Positions 7,704 through 14,972 of a DNA stretch of 17,067 bases are shown here, piece by piece. The stretch's first letter is position 1. The number at the start of each line of letters is the position of its first letter. Source of the stretch: JAHDHW01 sp964551455 (lineage in GTDB: Bacteria; Bacteroidota; Bacteroidia; Chitinophagales; Saprospiraceae); NCBI GenBank assembly GCA_964551455.1, contig CAZKDA010000095.1, positions 1 through 17,067 on the forward strand. Direction: 5' to 3'. Below the pieces are notes generated by a model. That model had not been told where the DNA came from. It made no database searches and was given only the letters and a program-made list of their open reading frames with translations. A program made the translations under genes and the position numbers.

Positions 7704-8171
7704 ATGTTTAACAAGAAAGAAGAAACACAGACGAAAAAAGGGATCATCCCGACCACAACTTCACATTCGTTGAATACCTTAGTAAAAGGTACTTTTGTTG
7801 AAGGTACCGTAAAATCAGAAAGCGATATTCGCATCGACGGGGTCATAAAAGGCTCTTTGAATTGTACGGCAAAAGTCATCATCGGCCCCTCCGGATTCAT
7901 TGAAGGAGAAGTGCGTTGTGCCAACGCCGTGATCGAAGGAAAATTCGAAGGAAGCCTCATCGTATCTGAATTGCTCAATATCAGAGAAAATGCAAAGGTA
8001 TCGGGTGATGTTAAAACGAACAAGCTCATCGTACAGTCAGGGGCTGTGTTCAATGTGGATTGCAAAATGGGTGTGACAGAGCAAAAAAATAATGAATCTA
8101 TTGAAGCAGTAAAATCACCAAAGCAAGTTGTCCAATCAACCACCCACCAACAAACCATCGGAGCAAAATAA
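7704..8171 (+). CDS. Bactofilin family cytoskeletal protein
   Basis: A 155-residue polymer-forming cytoskeletal protein. The core at about residues 23-125 is a right-handed beta-helix built from short repeats: V-K-G-T-F-V-E-G, I-R-I-D-G-V-I-K-G, V-I-I-G-P-S-G-F-I-E-G, A-V-I-E-G-K-F-E-G, and finally L-I-V-Q-S-G-A-V-F-N-V-D-C-K-M. Short disordered tails flank it, basic at the N-terminus and Gln/Ser-rich at the C-terminus. Bactofilins assemble without nucleotide into filaments on the inner face of the membrane and often recruit envelope enzymes. It heads a compact run of four genes; the next reading frame overlaps its last 44 bases. This order (bactofilin, AtpZ, AtpI-like) is one I associate with the ATP synthase operon of many Bacteroidota. 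Confidence 0.93.
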   Translation: MFNKKEETQTKKGIIPTTTSHSLNTLVKGTFVEGTVKSESDIRIDGVIKGSLNCTAKVIIGPSGFIEGEVRCANAVIEGKFEGSLIVSELLNIRENAKVSGDVKTNKLIVQSGAVFNVDCKMGVTEQKNNESIEAVKSPKQVVQSTTHQQTIGAK

Positions 8172-8361
8172 GAAAAAAGCAAATGTTGCTTTAAAGTACT
8201 CCGGCATGGTATTTCAAATGGCAATCATCATGCTTGGCGGTATCTTTCTGGGTAAATACCTGGACAGGTATTTTGAAACCGGATCTTCCATCATTACTGC
8301 CTTTTCAGCTATTTTGTCCGTAGGCTTAGCGCTTTACATAACCCTCAAAGACATTAAATGA
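8128..8361 (+). CDS. AtpZ/AtpI family membrane protein
   Basis: A 77-residue two-helix membrane protein of the AtpZ/AtpI type, thought to assist assembly or ion supply of F-type ATP synthase. After a polar, Lys/Asn/Pro-rich N-terminus comes the family signature: Y-S-G-M-V-F-Q-M-A, then G-G-I-F-L-G-K-Y-L-D-R-Y, and a second hydrophobic helix ending L-A-L-Y-I-T-L-K-D. The only in-frame start that keeps the first helix and the normal polar leader is TTG at 8128; a stop at 8110-8112 closes the frame above it, and the first ATG, at 8206, would cut into the Y-S-G motif. The start therefore overlaps the bactofilin gene by 44 bp, suggesting coupled translation. A four-base gap separates it from the next gene. 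Confidence 0.85.
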   Translation: MSNQPPTNKPSEQNKKKANVALKYSGMVFQMAIIMLGGIFLGKYLDRYFETGSSIITAFSAILSVGLALYITLKDIK

Positions 8362-8365
8362 TCGC

Positions 8366-8749
8366 ATGACCCAGCGAAGTTTTTACAACCAGCTAGTCAG
8401 CCTGTCAGCGGGTGTCGCAGCGCTTCTCATTTTCCTGAATTTCTTTCCTTTGTTTCGATCTGATATTTCCTTATCCTGGATAAGCTGGGCATTTTTCATC
8501 ATCTTCACTATAGTTGTATTTTATGTATCAAAAAGTGCAGCGAAAAGTGCAAATCCGCATAACTTTACCAGCGTGATAATCGGAGTAGTGATCGGGAAAA
8601 TGTTCTTTTCAATTTTAATAATTTTGCTATATATAAAAATGTTCAACCCGGAGTCAAGGTATTTTCTGTTGCCATTTTTTGCAATATATTTTTCGTTTAC
8701 GATTTTCGAACTGACCTTTATGACCAAGCTTGGAAAAATGAAACCCTAA
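8366..8749 (+). CDS. AtpI-like four-helix membrane protein
   Basis: A 127-residue integral membrane protein with four hydrophobic segments at about residues 8-30, 34-54, 67-91 and 98-117, a short basic loop after the second and a Lys-rich C-terminus. No catalytic motif is visible. By position after AtpZ, size and topology it corresponds to the poorly conserved AtpI-like protein that often precedes atpB in Bacteroidota; this is an inference from context rather than a sequence signature. Its TAA stop shares a base with the ATG of the next gene (TAATG), so translation of the biotin carrier is probably coupled to it. Confidence 0.75.
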   Translation: MTQRSFYNQLVSLSAGVAALLIFLNFFPLFRSDISLSWISWAFFIIFTIVVFYVSKSAAKSANPHNFTSVIIGVVIGKMFFSILIILLYIKMFNPESRYFLLPFFAIYFSFTIFELTFMTKLGKMKP

Positions 8750-9243
8750 TGAAGCAAGAACCAAAATATCGCGTTGATGTAAATGGAGCCTTCCAATTCG
8801 ATATGGAAAATGGCCAGGAAAATAATTCACTTGATCTGATTGATTTTGATTCCGGGCAATTCCACATCCTCCACGATGAAAAATCCTTTACCGCGAAATT
8901 GATTTCAACTGACTTTGAAAATAAGATATTCCATATCCGGATCAATGGAAATCCATATCATATCCGCGTGTTTGATCAATTTGACCAATTGGTTGACAGG
9001 CTTGGGTTATCTGCCGTTGTTTCCAACAAGGTGAAGGATATAAAAGCGCCGATGCCAGGGCTGGTATTGGATGTAAACGTATCTGCCGGACAGGAAGTGA
9101 ATAAAGGGGACAAACTGGTGATCCTGGAAGCGATGAAAATGGAAAATGTAATAAAATCAGAAGGAGAGGGAGTTGTCAAGGAAGTCCATGTCGAAAAAGG
9201 CGCTACGGTTGACAAAGGCCAGATGCTGATCGAAATGGCTTAA
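8749..9243 (+). CDS. Biotin carboxyl carrier protein (acyl-CoA carboxylase type)
   Basis: A 164-residue biotin carrier. The C-terminal domain from about residue 95 is a complete biotinyl fold: I-K-A-P-M-P-G-L-V at the start, E-A-M-K-M-E-N with Lys130 as the biotinylation site, and the closing strand V-x-K-G-x-x-V-D-K-G-Q-M-L-I-E. The N-terminal 90 residues form a strand-rich region similar to those of the short carriers that serve split acetyl-/propionyl-CoA carboxylases in Bacteroidota. In such systems the carrier shuttles carboxyl groups between a biotin carboxylase and a carboxyltransferase subunit; neither is encoded here, so the partners must lie elsewhere. The gene overlaps the preceding AtpI-like stop by one base. 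A decarboxylase-linked carrier is an alternative but lacks support. Confidence 0.92.
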   Translation: MKQEPKYRVDVNGAFQFDMENGQENNSLDLIDFDSGQFHILHDEKSFTAKLISTDFENKIFHIRINGNPYHIRVFDQFDQLVDRLGLSAVVSNKVKDIKAPMPGLVLDVNVSAGQEVNKGDKLVILEAMKMENVIKSEGEGVVKEVHVEKGATVDKGQMLIEMA

Positions 9244-9288
9244 ACTCAATCCCTTCTCTAACACCTTCCGGTGAAGAGCGCCTTACCA

Positions 9289-12165
9289 TCATTTATAATT
9301 TTGATCAAAGAAAGTACGATAGTTGTCAAGTGTCCTTGTTTTTAGGATCTGCCGGTAGTTGTATTGAGTCACTGCGAACATTTCAAATGCTGTTCCTTTA
9401 GGCAAAAACGCTTCGGTATTTTTCAGGATGGTATCATAGTATTCCATCGAATGAGTTTTGGTATCGAAACGTCGGATCACGAGGATCGGCGTATCGGTGT
9501 CAGTGCCTAAATAGACGTTTGAAATACGCAGCTTCTCCAATTTATAAAATTGCCGGTTGAAATCGGAAACAGCGGTTTTAGCATCGTTGAGTTGAATGGT
9601 ATTGTTGAGGAGTACGACAATGAAATAATGCAACTTGTCGTCATCGAGTTTAAATTCATCAGTTTCTTCTTCCAGTGTTTCGCCGCCTATTTTATCTTTA
9701 TCGTCGGCAGTGACAGCGCGGCCACCGAGTATTCTAAGTATTTCTTTTGCCTGTAGCTGTTCGGGAGTGTTGGGGTATTTAGCGATCAGGTCTTGCAATT
9801 CTTTTTTGTAAGCGTCCACGCCTTGCAGATTTCCCATGCACATAGCATAAAGTAAAGCGAATTTGGGCTGTAGCGTATTAGCTTGCCCGAACATTTCAAC
9901 CGCTTTCACGGCTCTTTGGGAAGCCGTTTCGTATTTACCGCTTGTAAACTCAGCGTAAGTTTCATTATAATATCGTGTAAGCCTTCTTTCCGCTTCTTTG
10001 CTGTTTTCCAGGAAGTTAGGATCCTGAAGAATGTTGGCGTATGTAGTTTCCGGGTATTTACCCACAATTTTATCATAATAAATTTTAGCCTTCGACGGCT
10101 GTCCGGTTTCGCTGTAAGCGAGGTATAAAAAATACCAGGAGTCCAGTTCGTGTTTGTTGCCCGGGAATCGTCTGTCCAGCGTTTCCAGCATCTCAATGGC
10201 CAGGTCGTTCATTTGGAGGCGGTCGCGGTAAAGGCTTCCCAGTGTAAACATCGCATCGATAATTTTATCTTTTGCAGCCTGTATCTCATCATCGGTACTG
10301 GGGATGTTTTTGAGGATGGTCGAAACATCTTCGTCGGTCAATTCTCTGGCAGCGTTTTGTTGTATTTCCGCAACTTCATCGAGATCGCCCTGATCTCGTT
10401 TGTTGGAGCGCCTCCAGTCATCTTCAAGTTTTCGGGTACCCCAGGTTTTTTCAAAATCGCGTTGTCCGCGTTTCAGCGTTTTGTCGTTGTAAGCAAAGAA
10501 TGTACTGGGGCTTCCTGAAGCGCCGGGACCAGCCGACTGTATTCTGTTGTTGCTTTTGAATTTGTCATCGGGTTTTGTGGCGCCGGCCTTCAAAGCGTCA
10601 AGCCTGGCCTGGTCTTGTTCTTTTTTGATCTTGTAAGCCAGTTCGAGTTTTTCTGCTTCGCTCAACTGGGCGATAGCCAACAAGCTATCTTGCTCCTGGA
10701 TGATCTCAAGATTTTTGGCGATGTCCGTCAAATTATTGCTAAAACGGTTGACAAGGTCGTAGCGTTCATCTGTTTTTGGCAATACCATCAGCGTACTGTC
10801 AAAATAGTTTTTAGCCTGGATAAACTCGTTATCGTTAAAATACAAATTAGCCAATTGGTAATAAGATTCAACTTTCAGGGAAACGTTTTTCAAGCTATTG
10901 GCCAGCGATTGTTTATAATATTGAGTGGCTAGTTTTTCCTTGTCATTTTCCAGAGAAATTTCAGCCAGGGTGTAGTAGATAAAGTCGCGATATTCATAAT
11001 TCCTGATGTCTTTTGCCATTTTCTCAAGGCGGTTTACAACATCGTCGAAGCTTCCGCCGCCTCTTTTCCAGGCATTTTTTTCCAGTTCCATTTTGGCGCT
11101 GAATTGCATTTCGTAATCGCGACTGTTTTTGATCACTTTTTTGAAATGTGCGATTGCGCGGTCCTCATGTCCTTGCTTTAGAAGGATTTGAGCCAGGATA
11201 TACGAATACCGGGCTTTGTCTGCTTTTTTCTTTGTGATTTCTATGGCTTGCTCCAGGGGAGCGATGGCGTTGGCGTATTGCTTGCGTTTCAGATAAAAAT
11301 GAGCTCTGGCCGCTGGCAATTCATTTCTGACATCCTGCGGAGTGGTCAGGTCATTTTCCAGTTGAGTGAAAAGTGCATGTGCCTTTTCATATTTATCTCT
11401 TTCGGTGTAAGTCCTGGCATACCAAAGCAAACCATCGTGGTAGGCGGATTTTTTAGATTCTTTATCATCGGGCTTGGGTTCATCGTTTTCATCTTCCTCC
11501 TTTTTAGCTTTTTTGATTTTTTTTGGTTGCTCTGCTTCAGGCTTCTCGTTGGGGGTAGCGCTTTTTTTACCTTTTTTCTTATTGGAGGCAGCTCTTTTCC
11601 TTTTGGCCTTTTTTTCTTTCAGGGCTTGTTTTCTTTTTTTCTTTATCTCCTTTTTTAAATTCGATCTTTTCTTTTTTACTTTTTTGCTTTTCGATGATTT
11701 ATTCTTTGCAGCAGCAGCTTTCTTTTTGGCTAAGGCTTCGGAGTTGAACTCGGCTTCAAAAAACTGAAAAGTTTCTTCAGCCGATTCGTAATCCTGTTTT
11801 ACATACTGCGCCTGCCCCAGCAAAAGGTAACAATCATCTGTCCAGTCGCTCACCCGATGGATTGAAATGGCAATAGAAACTTTTTCAATAGCTTTGTCGA
11901 GATCTCCGGCTACAGCTTTGGGGTTTTCCGCCGCAACATATTTGTAAACCGGAAGTATTTTATTGTAGTTATCCTGATGCTGTTTATTTAAGTTTGCAAT
12001 GCTCTCCTGGAGTAGTACATTTGCATTGAAATAACCGTTATACTCCGCATTGACGTTGTGGAAAAATTTGGAAAGGCCTGAAACATCGCTCCTGCTTTTT
12101 TGCGTAGTGCAGGAAAAAAGAGTGAAGATGATAAAGAGTAGAGAAATTTTAAATATTTGTTTCAA
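9289..12165 (-). CDS. PorW/SprE-like TPR lipoprotein of the type IX secretion system
   Basis: A 958-residue lipoprotein. The N-terminus has a short hydrophobic signal and lipobox L-F-S-C with Cys19. It is followed by the PorW/SprE hallmark F-F-H-N-V-N-A-E-Y-N-G-Y-F-N-A and then many tetratricopeptide-type helix pairs (about 85-140, 245-480, 630-800). SprE in Flavobacterium is needed for gliding and secretion, and PorW in Porphyromonas links core and attachment parts of the T9SS. The C-terminal part is an alpha-beta region (F-N-R-Q-F-Y, Y-N-Y-R-Q-I-L) typical of this family. Residues 147-240 are a highly basic insert with 38 Lys of 94. The start appears to be TTG at 12165: no ATG lies between the upstream in-frame stop and the signal peptide. 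It is divergent from the M23 peptidase gene and convergent with the biotin carrier gene. Confidence 0.88.
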   Translation of the reverse strand: MKQIFKISLLFIIFTLFSCTTQKSRSDVSGLSKFFHNVNAEYNGYFNANVLLQESIANLNKQHQDNYNKILPVYKYVAAENPKAVAGDLDKAIEKVSIAISIHRVSDWTDDCYLLLGQAQYVKQDYESAEETFQFFEAEFNSEALAKKKAAAAKNKSSKSKKVKKKRSNLKKEIKKKRKQALKEKKAKRKRAASNKKKGKKSATPNEKPEAEQPKKIKKAKKEEDENDEPKPDDKESKKSAYHDGLLWYARTYTERDKYEKAHALFTQLENDLTTPQDVRNELPAARAHFYLKRKQYANAIAPLEQAIEITKKKADKARYSYILAQILLKQGHEDRAIAHFKKVIKNSRDYEMQFSAKMELEKNAWKRGGGSFDDVVNRLEKMAKDIRNYEYRDFIYYTLAEISLENDKEKLATQYYKQSLANSLKNVSLKVESYYQLANLYFNDNEFIQAKNYFDSTLMVLPKTDERYDLVNRFSNNLTDIAKNLEIIQEQDSLLAIAQLSEAEKLELAYKIKKEQDQARLDALKAGATKPDDKFKSNNRIQSAGPGASGSPSTFFAYNDKTLKRGQRDFEKTWGTRKLEDDWRRSNKRDQGDLDEVAEIQQNAARELTDEDVSTILKNIPSTDDEIQAAKDKIIDAMFTLGSLYRDRLQMNDLAIEMLETLDRRFPGNKHELDSWYFLYLAYSETGQPSKAKIYYDKIVGKYPETTYANILQDPNFLENSKEAERRLTRYYNETYAEFTSGKYETASQRAVKAVEMFGQANTLQPKFALLYAMCMGNLQGVDAYKKELQDLIAKYPNTPEQLQAKEILRILGGRAVTADDKDKIGGETLEEETDEFKLDDDKLHYFIVVLLNNTIQLNDAKTAVSDFNRQFYKLEKLRISNVYLGTDTDTPILVIRRFDTKTHSMEYYDTILKNTEAFLPKGTAFEMFAVTQYNYRQILKTRTLDNYRTFFDQNYK

Positions 12166-12356
12166 ACTTAGTGCAATTTTATTTTGTTTGTTATTCGATT
12201 GGTTAAAAACCTGATTTTAAAGACTTTATTGCTCCGGTTTTTTATACTCTGCTAGCCAATTATTGTTCCAGTCAGTGCAGGAAACACAGCGAAATCCGGC
12301 AAAAAAACAACTGGAAAGAGTACAAATTTATTTTAATTTTTTTTAAAATTAACAGA
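12166..12356. promoter_or_regulatory. Divergent intergenic region between the PorW/SprE-like and M23 peptidase genes
   Basis: 191 bp that must carry the promoters for both flanking genes. It is AT-rich, with a poly-T/A stretch at 12330-12350 just before the ATG of the peptidase. No clear TTG/TAnnTTTG pair can be placed for either strand. TAAGTTTG on the minus strand overlaps the presumed start codon at 12163-12170 and so cannot be the promoter of that gene as called. Confidence 0.55.
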
Positions 12357-13250
12357 ATGTCCGGCGAAAATAAGCCCGTGAAAAGCAGGATGGAAAAACT
12401 AAAGCATAATTACCGACTGGTGATTATGAACAGTGAAACTTTTGAGGAAGTGGGTTCGTACCAATTGTCCCTGCTCAACGTGTATATCATCATCAGTTCT
12501 GTAATCGTTTTGGTTTCGCTTTTTGTGATCTCCATCATGGTTTTTACACCTGTCAAAACCTATCTGCCCGGCTATGGAGATGTCAGCGCTCACGAGGAAG
12601 TACTGGAATTGAACAATGAACTGGATGAACTGACCCGGATCGTGGAAGCACAAAAAAAATACAACGATAATATCAGGAAAATTTTGCAGGGCGAAGTTAT
12701 TTACTCGGAAGATACGCTGGAACATGCTCACGACCATCATTTCGACAGCCTCGGTAGTGTTGACAGGATCGCCGAAGACGAATGGCTGCGCCGACAAATG
12801 GAAGAAAGCCAACAAGAATACGAAAAAGAACTACTTTCAAAAACTGTCAGTTACTCGCCGTCCGAAATCCCGCCGGAGCAAATGTATTTCATCCCCCCCG
12901 CCAGCGGTATTGTCAGTGAAAATTTTAACCCCGACAAAAAACACTACGGTATCGATATCCTGGCTCCCAAAAATACTCCCGTAAAAGTAGTGATGGACGG
13001 CTATGTTTTCGTGGCCGACTGGACGCTCGAAACCGGCAATACCATCGGAGTTCAACATGCCAACAACCTGATTACCTTTTACAAGCACAACTCAGCATTG
13101 TTGAAAAAAACAGGGACTTTCGTAAAAGCCGGCGAAGCCATCGCCATCATCGGCAATACCGGCGAATTGTCAACCGGCCCCCACCTTCATTTCGAATTGT
13201 GGTATGAAGGAAAAGCCCTTAACCCGGCGGATTATATCAATTTTGAATAA
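12357..13250 (+). CDS. Membrane-anchored M23 (LytM-type) peptidase
   Basis: A 297-residue envelope protein. A cytoplasmic basic N-terminus (about 1-40) leads to one membrane helix at about 42-64, then a helical, coiled-coil-prone region to about 160. The LytM domain follows at about 178-297. Zinc ligands are in place: His196 and Asp200 in K-H-Y-G-I-D, and His278 in G-P-H-L-H-F-E; His244 in F-Y-K-H-N-S occupies the position of the other active-site His. Such enzymes cut peptidoglycan cross-links, or as membrane-tethered forms regulate other hydrolases. All ligands are present, so it may be active. Cell-wall cleavage next to a secretion-linked TPR lipoprotein suggests a role in envelope growth or apparatus insertion, but that link rests on position alone. 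ATG at 12357 is preceded by an A/T-rich stretch with no Shine-Dalgarno. Confidence 0.92.
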   Translation: MSGENKPVKSRMEKLKHNYRLVIMNSETFEEVGSYQLSLLNVYIIISSVIVLVSLFVISIMVFTPVKTYLPGYGDVSAHEEVLELNNELDELTRIVEAQKKYNDNIRKILQGEVIYSEDTLEHAHDHHFDSLGSVDRIAEDEWLRRQMEESQQEYEKELLSKTVSYSPSEIPPEQMYFIPPASGIVSENFNPDKKHYGIDILAPKNTPVKVVMDGYVFVADWTLETGNTIGVQHANNLITFYKHNSALLKKTGTFVKAGEAIAIIGNTGELSTGPHLHFELWYEGKALNPADYINFE

Positions 13251-13322
13251 TTGCAAATAAATTTTTCAGCCCAAAGAATCAGTTTCCGGCAAGTTCTAAA
13301 ACCAAGAATTAATAGTTAGCTT

Positions 13323-13751
13323 ATGTGTAATGAAGAGAAAGGCTTTTTAAAACAAACATTTAATGAAAAAGGCGAAGCCATTAGCCCAATCCTGCCCGAT
13401 CATATCAAAAATTTCATCATCGATATCGACGGAACTATTTGCGATGATATTCCCAACGAACAACCGCAAAGAATGGTGAATTGCCTGCCTTACCCCGAAA
13501 TGTTGAAACTATTGAAAAAATGGCATGCCGAAGGACACATCATTACCTTTTTTACAGCACGCCCCGAATCGCTCCGCGAGATCACCGAACAATGGCTCGA
13601 CAAACATGGCATCAAATACTTCAGGTTGATCATGGAAAAACCCCGAGGCGGAAATTACCACTGGATCGACAATCGTATCGTGCGGGCTACGCGATTTGAA
13701 AACAATTTTTCTGACCTTGTAATCAACACCAGCCAAATCAACAAACCCTGA
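13323..13751 (+). CDS. Small HAD-superfamily phosphatase-like protein
   Basis: A 142-residue single-domain HAD protein, probably cytoplasmic. Motif I is D-I-D-G-T with nucleophile Asp34 and acid/base Asp36; F-F-T-A-R-P supplies the motif II Thr78; Lys106 in E-K-P-R-G-G is motif III; motif IV is W-I-D-N-R with Asp116. In many HAD enzymes motif IV is a double Asp; here the second is Asn, which may still leave one metal ligand. There is no substantial cap domain, so large or polymeric phosphorylated substrates are possible. I recall similar Bacteroidota proteins labelled as phosphoheptose isomerase, which this sequence does not support, since the HAD motifs are clear. It follows the M23 peptidase by 72 bp on the same strand and could share its transcript. 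Substrate unknown. Confidence 0.85.
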   Translation: MCNEEKGFLKQTFNEKGEAISPILPDHIKNFIIDIDGTICDDIPNEQPQRMVNCLPYPEMLKLLKKWHAEGHIITFFTARPESLREITEQWLDKHGIKYFRLIMEKPRGGNYHWIDNRIVRATRFENNFSDLVINTSQINKP

Positions 13752-13793
13752 AGATGGCATTCTGCTTTGCGTCATGGTGATCCTCAACAAGCA

Positions 13794-14705
13794 TTATTTT
13801 TTCTGGGCAAACAAGTCTTTGAGCGCCGCAACCGGGTCCGTAAATTTAAACTCAAACCCGCTCTCCTCGATTTTTTTGGAAGATACCCTGGCACTGGTTA
13901 GAAGCGCATCCGCCAGTTCTCCCATCGCGAGCCGTAGCATAAAAGCCGGGATACCCAGCATGATCACTTTTTGTTGTCGCGCTTCTGCGATAGCTTTCGT
14001 CAATTGAAAATTCGTCGCGGGGTTTGGGGCCACGCCGTTGTAAATTCCTCTCATTTGTTGGTTTTCAATGCCGGCTACATAGATATTGCAAAGGTCGTCG
14101 ATATGTATCCAGGAGTAGTAGTCCTTTCCATCGGAAAAGTAAGAGCCGACAAAGAATTTTTGTGGCAACACAAACTTTGGCAAAGCGCCTCCATTCATGG
14201 AAAGCACGATGCCGGTTCTGATCGTCACCAGCCGGATGCCCAGTGGTTCCATTTCCCATGCACTCTTTTCCCAGGCTTGGGTGCTTTCCGATAAAAACCC
14301 GGTTCCGGGAGCAGCATTTTCATCCAGCCATTCTGCTCCGCGATCTCCGTAAAAGCCGGTTGCGGAGGCCGAAATAAAAGCTTTAGGGAATTTTCCGAGC
14401 CTGGAAAAAGAATTTCGCAACAAATCCATACTCCTGACACGGCTTTCGATGATCAACTTTTTCCGGGATTTTGTCCAAAACCAATCGGCTATCCCCGCGC
14501 CCGCAAGGTTGATCACGTAATCAGCTTTCATAATAGCCATCTCGTCAATCGTCCCTTTCGATACATCCCACACATACCGCGGAAATGGAGCCGTCAGATC
14601 GCTTGTTCTGGAAAGATGGATAACGTCGTATCCTTTTTGTTGTAATAATTGGCTGAGCCGCATCCCGATCAAACCGCTCCCCCCGCCGATCAATATGGTA
14701 GGCAT
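13794..14705 (-). CDS. TIGR01777 family oxidoreductase (extended SDR, epimerase-like)
   Basis: A 303-residue NAD(P)-binding protein of the TIGR01777 family, related to YfcH of Escherichia coli. The Rossmann fold starts at once with G-G-G-S-G-L-I-G at 7-14. N-L-A-G-A-G-I lies at 66-72, and S-A-S-A-T-G-F-Y-G-D at 112-121 contains the Tyr of the active-site region. W-I-H-I-D-D-L near 199-205 is the usual helix start in this group. The C-terminus carries the DUF1731-type domain (P-A-F-M-L-R-L-A-M-G-E-L-A, then S-S-K-K-I-E-E-S-G-F-E-F-K). Full length. The physiological substrate of this family is not known. It ends 42 bp from the HAD gene, convergently, and its start faces the repeat-rich gap before the solute-binding lipoproteins. 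Confidence 0.93.
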   Translation of the reverse strand: MPTILIGGGSGLIGMRLSQLLQQKGYDVIHLSRTSDLTAPFPRYVWDVSKGTIDEMAIMKADYVINLAGAGIADWFWTKSRKKLIIESRVRSMDLLRNSFSRLGKFPKAFISASATGFYGDRGAEWLDENAAPGTGFLSESTQAWEKSAWEMEPLGIRLVTIRTGIVLSMNGGALPKFVLPQKFFVGSYFSDGKDYYSWIHIDDLCNIYVAGIENQQMRGIYNGVAPNPATNFQLTKAIAEARQQKVIMLGIPAFMLRLAMGELADALLTSARVSSKKIEESGFEFKFTDPVAALKDLFAQKK

Positions 14706-14799
14706 GATTTATTGTTTTGAGTTAAACACGAATTAGAAACATTAAAAAAGGAGCAAGGTTGGGAAGGAATATAGGTTATGAGTCAAAAGTCATGGCGCT

Positions 14800-14846
14800 A
14801 TTGGGTATGAAGTTATTAGGTTTATTGAGTTATTGGTTCTTAGCAA
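14800..14846. repeat. Degenerate 8-9-bp repeats (GTTATT-type)
   Basis: Between the divergent 14705 and 14973 genes the sequence runs through imperfect units resembling GTTATTAG, GTTTATTGA and GTTATTGG, with a related GCTATTGG just upstream. They look like a decayed short tandem array placed next to the clearer AAATTARC array at 14861. Confidence 0.55.
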
Positions 14847-14860
14847 CTTCCTGACTTTAC

Positions 14861-14900
14861 AAATTAACAAATTAACAAATTAGCAAATTAGCAAATTGAC
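14861..14900. repeat. 8-bp tandem repeat, five units
   Basis: Five consecutive units: AAATTAAC twice, AAATTAGC twice, AAATTGAC once; a sixth degenerate copy (AATTCATC) may follow at 14901-14908. It lies 70-110 bp upstream of the solute-binding lipoprotein gene at 14973 and shares its 8-bp period with the array at 3353-3384. The rest of the 14706-14972 gap shows no gene. Confidence 0.9.
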
Positions 14901-14972
14901 AATTCATCAACATTTGTAGTTTTAACAAAAAACGCGTTCATTTACATCCGAGCAGATCAAATATTTGGTATA

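Noticed and set aside
9262..9273. CACC-TTCC-GGTG hairpin between the convergent biotin carrier and PorW/SprE-like genes
   Set aside because: The stem is only 4 bp with no T-run, too weak to call a terminator.
11188..11767. Two plus-strand open frames with very hydrophobic, Phe-rich translations
   Set aside because: They arise from the antisense of the lysine-rich AAA/AAG codons of the PorW/SprE-like gene, not from a membrane protein.
12163..12170. Exact TAnnTTTG element on the minus strand
   Set aside because: It overlaps the presumed start codon of the gene it would drive.
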